NCBI GenBank assembly: GCA_035315125.1
Contig: DATFYI010000235.1
Location: forward strand, 1 to 12,400
Direction: 5' to 3'
Length of the DNA: 12,400 nt
Source of the DNA: DATFYI01 sp035315125
Lineage (GTDB): Bacteria > Chloroflexota > Anaerolineae > Anaerolineales > Anaerolineaceae
Under the pieces are notes generated by a model. It worked only from the letters and a program-made list of their open reading frames with translations. It did not search any database and was not told where the DNA came from. This document shows positions 12,057 through 12,400 of the stretch, piece after piece (within the stretch, counting starts at the first letter, position 1; each line of letters starts with the position of its first letter). The translations under genes and the position numbers were made by a program.

Positions 12057-12400
12057 ATGACCGTTACTCATTTCTCACATGTTGGTTTGACCTGCAAAGA
12101 TCCACTCACAATAGAGCGGTTTTATACCAAATATTTTGGATTCAAGCGGGCTCGCGTGGTCCCACTTGGTGGAGAACAAATTGTTTTCATCAAATCCGGC
12201 AATTTTTACCTGGAACTATTCCTGGCCAAAGAAGAATCGCCGCTTCAACCTCCGGAAAACGACGGCTATGACTTCTCAGGTTTGCGCCACCTGGCCTTTG
12301 AAGTAGACAACGTAGACGACAAACTGGCTGAACTGGGCAACGCCGTAAAAATCAAGCTTGGCCCTGCGGATTTCAGCGACTTTATCCCCGGTTGGAAGGG
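12057..12400 (+). CDS. VOC-superfamily protein (glyoxalase I / extradiol dioxygenase fold), 5' part
   Basis: The first 114 residues are visible and the gene runs off the window. The start T-H-F-S-H-V-G-L-T-C-K-D (4-15), F-Y-T-K-Y-F-G-F (22-29), F-Y-L-E-L-F (50-55) and G-L-R-H-L-A-F-E-V-D (75-84) form a complete beta-alpha-beta-beta-beta unit of the vicinal oxygen chelate fold, and a second unit appears to begin. His8, Glu53 and His78 occupy the usual metal-ligand positions. Possible roles are glyoxalase I, an epimerase, a ring-cleaving dioxygenase or a resistance protein; the visible part does not separate these. AAGGATG (12042-12048) precedes the ATG by 8 bases. It follows the DJ-1/PfpI gene by 85 bp with no terminator seen, so it is likely the next cistron. 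Confidence 0.85.
   Translation, partial: MTVTHFSHVGLTCKDPLTIERFYTKYFGFKRARVVPLGGEQIVFIKSGNFYLELFLAKEESPLQPPENDGYDFSGLRHLAFEVDNVDDKLAELGNAVKIKLGPADFSDFIPGWK

Noticed and set aside
1..12400. CRISPR array, tRNA/rRNA, insertion sequence or phage attachment site
   Set aside because: I saw no regularly spaced short repeats, no cloverleaf or rRNA-like segments, no transposase and no flanking terminal repeats.

Overview
The window reads as bacterial chromosomal DNA of roughly balanced base composition, with every gene I can support on the + strand. A fibronectin-type repeat protein of the surface/secreted kind, an FHA-domain protein and many stand-alone NTF2-fold proteins would suit a large-genome soil or sediment bacterium. 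Chloroflexota (Anaerolineae-like) is my best guess from the style of the repeat protein, but no marker gene is present and this is a weak inference.

Layout. (1) Positions 1-1065 hold the 3' end of a large protein made of fibronectin-III-like modules with a 615-bp internal repeat. (2) Positions 1066-1343 are non-coding, with a weak terminator, a TATAAT box and a leader containing two mutually exclusive hairpins. (3) From 1344 to the window end runs a dense co-directional cluster: a DJ-1/PfpI-superfamily protein; a ThDP-dependent decarboxylase/carboligase of the benzoylformate decarboxylase type; three small NTF2/SnoaL-fold proteins; a 4-oxalocrotonate-tautomerase-like protein; an FHA-SnoaL-NTF2 fusion; a SnoaL-like protein; a tandem double SnoaL protein; two more small NTF2-fold proteins; a GMC flavin oxidoreductase; a second DJ-1/PfpI protein; and the start of a VOC (glyoxalase/dioxygenase-fold) protein cut by the window edge. 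Most gaps are under 100 bp, and clear Shine-Dalgarno sequences set most of the starts.

The striking point is the density of NTF2-fold domains: ten in eight genes within about 5.8 kb (3966-9788). They fall into at least two sequence groups. Five domains carry, or have lost, a GTH-G motif (SnoaL/ester-cyclase type). Three carry a W-x-V/M-P-G-H motif. The fusion protein joins one domain of each group behind a phosphothreonine-binding FHA domain. Together with decarboxylase, tautomerase, oxidoreductase, DJ-1 and VOC proteins, this looks like an uncharacterised small-molecule pathway in which cyclase/isomerase-type pockets act on an oxo-acid, enone or polycarbonyl intermediate, with the FHA protein as a possible phospho-controlled scaffold or sensor. 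The substrate cannot be read from the sequence, and no transporter, regulator or kinase lies in the window.
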